A DNA stretch of 64,000 nucleotides from Aliarcobacter sp. GTDB lineage: Bacteria; Campylobacterota; Campylobacteria; Campylobacterales; Arcobacteraceae. The stretch covers positions 51,366-115,365 of the forward strand of contig JAQTXA010000007.1 of NCBI GenBank assembly GCA_028689025.1. The letters are read 5' to 3'. Below, in pieces: positions 63,963 through 64,000 of the stretch; position 1 is the first letter of the stretch, and each line of letters begins with the position of its first letter. The position numbers were made by a program, and so were the translations under genes. The notes beneath the pieces were generated by a model that was given only the letters and a program-made list of their open reading frames with translations, had not been told where the DNA came from and did not search any database.

Positions 63963-64000
63963 GTTAAATTTTGCTTAAATATTCTTTAGTTAATCTTTAC

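Noticed and set aside
63921..64000. Replication origin or dnaA next to rpmH
   Set aside because: Only a promoter for rpmH is visible; no DnaA-box cluster or dnaA start. dnaA is often not adjacent to rpmH in Campylobacterota.

Overview
This is AT-rich chromosomal DNA (roughly 70-75% A+T by eye) from a member of the Campylobacterota, most likely the Arcobacter/Aliarcobacter group. The assignment rests on gene order and content: a birA-parA-parB-atpF'FHAGDC-tolQRAB-pal-cpoB-slyD-fabD-mtnN run, a catalytic-domain-only BirA, a GTPase-and-ribosomal-protein cluster (proB-obg-rpmA-rplU), and the rpmH-rnpA-yidD-yidC-jag-mnmE cluster at the right edge. No rRNA, tRNA, CRISPR array, transposase or prophage gene was seen.

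Layout. 1-1440 holds the N-terminal 480 residues of a DUF262 (GmrSD-like) protein that runs off the left edge. 1560-5397 is a lipid-transport operon: two half-size PqiA/LetA proteins and a seven-MCE-domain LetB-like protein. 5534-8682 carries a truncated hemoglobin and a membrane GGDEF-EAL protein with a CxxCH haem-attachment motif. 8693-13925 holds a SagB-type oxidoreductase, a small outer-membrane-like protein, a small membrane protein and a 115-kDa-class NAD-glutamate dehydrogenase. 14029-22785 is a mosaic of short transcription units (ybaK, an AlkD-like protein, an unknown gene, a DJ-1 family protein, an arginase family protein, sodB, ppaC, ferritin, a LUD protein). Inside it, 16802-17312 is a non-coding, highly palindromic element, the largest stretch not explained by genes.

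22834-28164 reads leftwards and joins a sodium:alanine symporter, a two-component system, aspartate ammonia-lyase and a single-domain asparaginase, suggesting an amino-acid uptake and catabolism block (asparagine to aspartate to fumarate). 28325-43776 is the housekeeping core: methylthioadenosine nucleosidase, fabD, slyD, the Tol-Pal envelope system, F1 and stator subunits of ATP synthase, chromosome partition proteins and biotin ligase. 43842-51871 holds an AEC transporter, a GAF histidine kinase whose ATP-binding boxes are degenerate, fmt, proB, obg, L27, L21, a RidA protein and dnaG. 51957-54834 reads rightwards (a LapB-like TPR/zinc-ribbon protein, rnc, aroC). 54912-63920 reads mostly leftwards (a D,D-carboxypeptidase, htpX, a nucleotidase, mnmE, jag, yidC, yidD, rnpA, rpmH).

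Most compact operons show stop/start overlaps of 1-23 nt and convergent genes share bidirectional hairpin terminators. Three genes start with TTG (15855, 51957, 60655). rnpA has no ATG, GTG or TTG near its N-terminus and appears to start at ATT inside the end of rpmH.
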